In this document: positions 34,809 to 64,000 of the stretch, one piece after another
Layout of the letters: each line of letters opens with the position of its first letter
Numbering within the stretch: the first letter of the stretch is position 1
Assembly: GCA_905221605.1 (NCBI GenBank)
Contig: CAJNDS010002296.1
Location: forward strand, 224,958 to 288,957
DNA from: Symbiodinium natans
Lineage: Eukaryota; Sar; Dinophyceae; Suessiales; Symbiodiniaceae
DNA: 64,000 nt
Direction of reading: 5' to 3'
Notes under the pieces: generated by a model
The model's input: only the letters and a program-made list of their open reading frames with translations
What the model was told of the DNA's origin: nothing
Databases searched by the model: none
Made by a program: the position numbers and the translations under genes

Positions 34809-35609
34809 TGTAGAGTTTTAAGGTTCTGAGTCCACCGGTTTATCTCGGGATTGCCATTGGGCGCTGACGTTGAAGATGGCTGGGGTTTGGTTCAGGCATG
34901 GCGCCTGGTAGGAAAAGTGCCTCTCTATTCTTGCATGCAATGTGTATTCGTCAGGATACCTTCAGCTATTCAGCGGTTATGAGCTGCATGTTATGTTTCT
35001 TTCCTCACCAACTAGAGCTTCTCCAACGTAGAATTCCGCTGAAGGCAAGAGCCTCGAATCTCTTGCCCCAACAGAAATGTTCGCATGTGGGCAGGCGCTT
35101 ATGGGAGGAGGTGCAGGCCAAGGCCAGGGCCTCAGCGGGTTACCAAGACCACGGGCCTTCCCGCATAGGGCCACACCTTCACCCCCGAATGCTCAAGCAG
35201 GTGCCTGGGAGGTTTTGAACTCTGAACACTGGCACGACTGCACATTCACATTTCCTCTTCTGAGATGTTAGTCCAAGTATGTAAGAGACGTCTTCATGAA
35301 TTTGGGCACGCGATCTTCTTAGCATTCAAGTGATCTGAAATGATGATCCGGTTTGGGAGCTCGTGAAAAAAGATGTGCTCCCACCTGTTCTCAGCACCAC
35401 CTCAAAGCAGATGTCGTTTTTCGAGGATCTCCAAGCCAAGCTTTGTTTAAAGCATGCAGCTGATCTTGAAAATTGGTTGGCTGACCTGTCAGGCGGCTTC
35501 TACACAGCTTCCGCGTTCGGAAGCATGGTTGTACGCAGTGCCAGTTTGGTCAATAGGCCTTGATTGACCACATGCTGTCAAGACTCCCTTCAGGAAAAAT
35601 CACAAGCAG

Positions 35610-35925
35610 TGCCGCGCAAAGGGCGGTTTGTTCGGCAACACGCGCCTACATACATTGTAAACAACACAAACAAAATGGCGATTCGTTTCTGTGACGCGCG
35701 CCCATTTGTATTGTAAACAACAAAGAAGCTGCGAAACACAATGGCGGTTCGTTTCTGCAACACACGCGAGTTTGTATGATTGTAAAAATCACCAAGGTGT
35801 CGCACGAAAATTGCGGGTCGTTTCTGCAGCACACTCCCATGTAGCATATAAGAAACTCAAAGAGTGTCGCAGCTAAAATGGCACCTCGTTTCTGTAATGC
35901 GCGCCTGGTTGTGACGTCAGGAAGC
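35610..35925 (+). repeat. ~65-70-bp tandem array (about 4.5 copies)
   Basis: Each unit runs AAAATGGCGATTCGTTTCTG, then TGACGCGCGCCCATTTGTAT, then TGTAAACAACAAAG. Copies of the TCGTTTCTG core lie near 35682, 35746, 35817 and 35886, with a decayed one near 35621. Units diverge about 20-30 percent by eye. Confidence 0.85.
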
Positions 35926-36604
35926 TATCGCAACACGAGGCTGCGTTGCTTTAGCTCGTTTCATCCTAAAACATCTGTTGCCAAATGAGAGAAGCCACAT
36001 GTAGAAAACAGGGGCAACAGTCAGGCGCTGTAGGTTTTTCAGCAAAGGCTTCGTGTGGCGTCAGCGTGATTCCAGCAACCTTGATTGATTGCGCAGAGCT
36101 GGAAAGGCCAGCGCCGGAGCTTTTAGTCATGTCGGGCCTAACTCGCAAGTGTAGCTCAGGTGAGGTGGTACCAGCTTTTCGCGCTGAATGCGCTCTGCCT
36201 GGGCAAGGCCAGGGGCACATGAGTAGGCAAATGTTCCAAGAGTTTGGGATGACATGGTTTGGCACCGAGTGGGGTACCCAGAGACTCCCAAACCCCTTAC
36301 TTCAGCAATAATCCCTTAACGAGGACTGGGACACCGATGTTTCCGAAAGCGTCGGTTGTGCTTGAGGAGGAACCTATGTCCTGCTTCCTCAGGTTTGAAG
36401 ACTGCAGAACCTTATAAGGTTGCCTAAACCCTAAACCCTAAGTATGAATTCATAGGGCTAACATAGCAAGAGACTCTACATTTCTAGGTTCTGAGTATCC
36501 GACTGTCACAAGGCGGGGGGCCAGCATCCAGTCTATGCCTTCACACTCAGGAGTAAAGTTATCTCTGAGGTTCCAGACCTGGCCAGGGGGTGTTCCTATT
36601 ATAG

Positions 36605-36662
36605 TTTAAACCCTAAACCCTAAACCCTAAACTCTAAACTCTAAGCCCTAAACCCTAAACCC
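36605..36662 (-). repeat. CCCTAAA telomere-type tract
   Basis: About eight units with variants CTCTAAA and GCCCTAAA. Confidence 0.9.
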
Positions 36663-37157
36663 GGATATTCCTTAATCAACGGGTTTTGGAGTCTCGGGGC
36701 GGGGGGAGGGGGGGGGGGCGCTCAAAAAGTGCTGCATGAACAGGGGCACCTCAACATCGCTGCAACCGGGTTGGCTGCGCAAAACAAGTCTCTACCTACC
36801 CTCCCAAAACCATAAGGCCCGATCCTGAGCCGGGCTCAGAACCTTATAAGGTTCTCCTATGAATGCATATGATACAGATATAGATCTTCTAGAGCCTTTC
36901 GTGTTAGCCTTATCAGCCATAGAGGAAATTCAGGAACCGTGAGCCCGGTGAGCTGTATTATTGGTAACTGGGCTGGTGTCTCCCCAGAGACTCCAAAACC
37001 CCTTAACAAAGGATTATACCTTAAATCGTATTATGGTTCCTATTATAATCTAAGGGATATTCCTGAGTTAAGGCCCGATGGAGAAAGAGTGCAGCCGGAA
37101 GATTACGGTCACTGACCCCCCAATGTCCCTGCCGACACATGTGGAGCTCCAGCATAT

Positions 37158-37256
37158 GGTGACAAGTATAGTTATAAGTATAGTGATAAGTATAGTTATA
37201 AGTATAGTTACAAGTTATAGTTACAAGTGTAGTTATAAGTATAGTTATGAGTATGG
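37158..37256 (+). repeat. Degenerate 12-bp AGTATAGTTATA repeat
   Basis: About eight imperfect copies, with the variant GTATAGTGATAA. AT-rich minisatellite upstream of gene 2. Confidence 0.85.
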
Positions 37257-37910
37257 CAACTACTTATTAACTCTACGCATAACCATACCCCGGCCTTTCA
37301 AGACTCAGACTCTGCTGCATCAGCAGGACCAGCGGCCCGGGACATGAGGCGCGACGCCTGCAAGGAAAAAACGGATGCTTCTGCACCACGGGTCTGTCCG
37401 CATTCCACCGACCCGCCCACATTGGAAGTACAGGAAATCAGTGATCTCAGAAAACTCCATTCTTACATCAAGCTTTGCTGCAGCTTCGCCGGCCATGAGG
37501 TATCAACTACAGAGGCCAGCATTCAGACTGTAGGAGAGACGGGGAAGGCCCGATAAGATGCCTGCTCTCGCTTCTTCATGTGGTGCGCTCGCCCCGACTG
37601 TCAGAGAGGCTCATGGGTTTAGGCAAGATCGCGGAAGCGTTGCAAGGACCTCGGAAAGTGCTCAGACGTCTCACAGTACTAGCTGAAGGCAGCTTGCTCT
37701 TGTCCTTGTGAAGACTTTGCCACATGGGTACGGAGCAGTGGCACAAGAGGCGATTGCTTTGGGCGAACTGAGGCTTGCGCAGATGCGTTGCAGTTTGCCC
37801 GAGGTCAGCAGCTTGCATGCATGAGGTCCTGCCGCAGCTCTTTTGGCTGAAAAGTGCGCACGCTTCGAAAACAGCTAGGGACAGTCGTTCGGAAGTTGCC
37901 GAGCCTCGCC

Positions 37911-63831
<25,921 letters not shown>

Positions 63832-64000
63832 GCGTGATTCTTGGAACCAAAGTGCTGAAAGCTGGCATTAAAAGGTGCAGGCCTTGTCGCATTTTGCGGG
63901 ACGGATTGTTGCAGCACACCCAGATCCCTGAGCGCACAACGGGGTCTTAGTGAAACTTTGCGAACCTTTGCACAGCACCCGGAGGGGAGTTTGCTTCAGG
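63832..64000 (+). other. Downstream of gene 2
   Basis: Presumed 3' untranslated or intergenic sequence. No polyadenylation signal or further gene is recognisable. Confidence 0.4.

Larger units (their letters stand above)
36300..37330. other. AT-rich intergenic block with palindromes and telomere-type tracts
   Basis: Contains CCCTAAA tracts at 36433-36451 and 36605-36662, and a poly-G tract at 36697-36718. The perfect 18-bp palindrome AGAACCTTATAAGGTTCT lies at 36838-36855, with 17 of its bases also at 36416-36432. A degenerate 12-bp AGTATAGTTATA repeat lies at 37158-37256. No convincing coding exon. Confidence 0.6.

Overview
This window looks like nuclear DNA of a dinoflagellate, most likely a Symbiodiniaceae/Suessiales-type genome (inference). 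The evidence is of three kinds. Reconstructed exons use GT, GC and GA 5' splice sites, often with a G after the 3' AG. At least fifteen tracts of the (TTTAGGG)n telomere-type repeat lie inside the sequence. Coding DNA is sparse, GC-rich at third positions, and buried in tandem duplications and microsatellites. I saw no bacterial operon, no convincing intact tRNA or rRNA gene, no CRISPR array and no spliced-leader relict.

Two real genes stand out, both on the + strand, as expected from dinoflagellate co-oriented gene arrays. Gene 1 (about 7.86-11.70 kb) encodes a multi-pass membrane protein. It has a cysteine-rich ephrin-receptor-like/GCC2-GCC3 ectodomain, about nine hydrophobic segments and a coiled tail carrying a 45-residue tandem duplication. 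One 122-nt GA-AG intron splits it, with a 10-bp direct repeat across the splice sites. Gene 2 (about 37.9-63.8 kb) is inferred from a chain of exons, many of them phase-compatible. A signal peptide is followed by a cysteine-rich N-terminal part, a very large 3.2-kb exon with two PAN/apple-like modules, helical segments, one membrane helix and a short C-terminal tail. Its introns hold most of the telomere-like arrays, a 0.66-kb GT microsatellite and other simple repeats. Two CCCTAAA arrays end within a few bases of a 3' splice site. Both genes look like surface or secreted proteins, but I cannot assign a pathway.

Weaker coding candidates are as follows. 3.68-3.93 kb (+) is a possible first exon. 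4.93-5.78 kb (-) is an AT-rich cysteine-rich gene that would need introns of only 25 and 29 nt. 22.37-23.02 kb (-) is a leucine-rich-repeat fragment. 34.19-34.75 kb (-) is AT-rich and protein-like.

The rest is accessory or repetitive. An ~84-bp dispersed repeat family lies at 2.1-6.7 kb. Near-identical 870-bp tandem copies lie at 13.3-15.0 kb, with degenerate ones beyond. Three neighbouring duplications of different unit length lie at 30.2-33.8 kb, and a ~65-bp array at 35.6-35.9 kb. Long stretches at 15.8-22.3 and 23.2-30.2 kb contain only short, scrambled reading frames that I could not identify.
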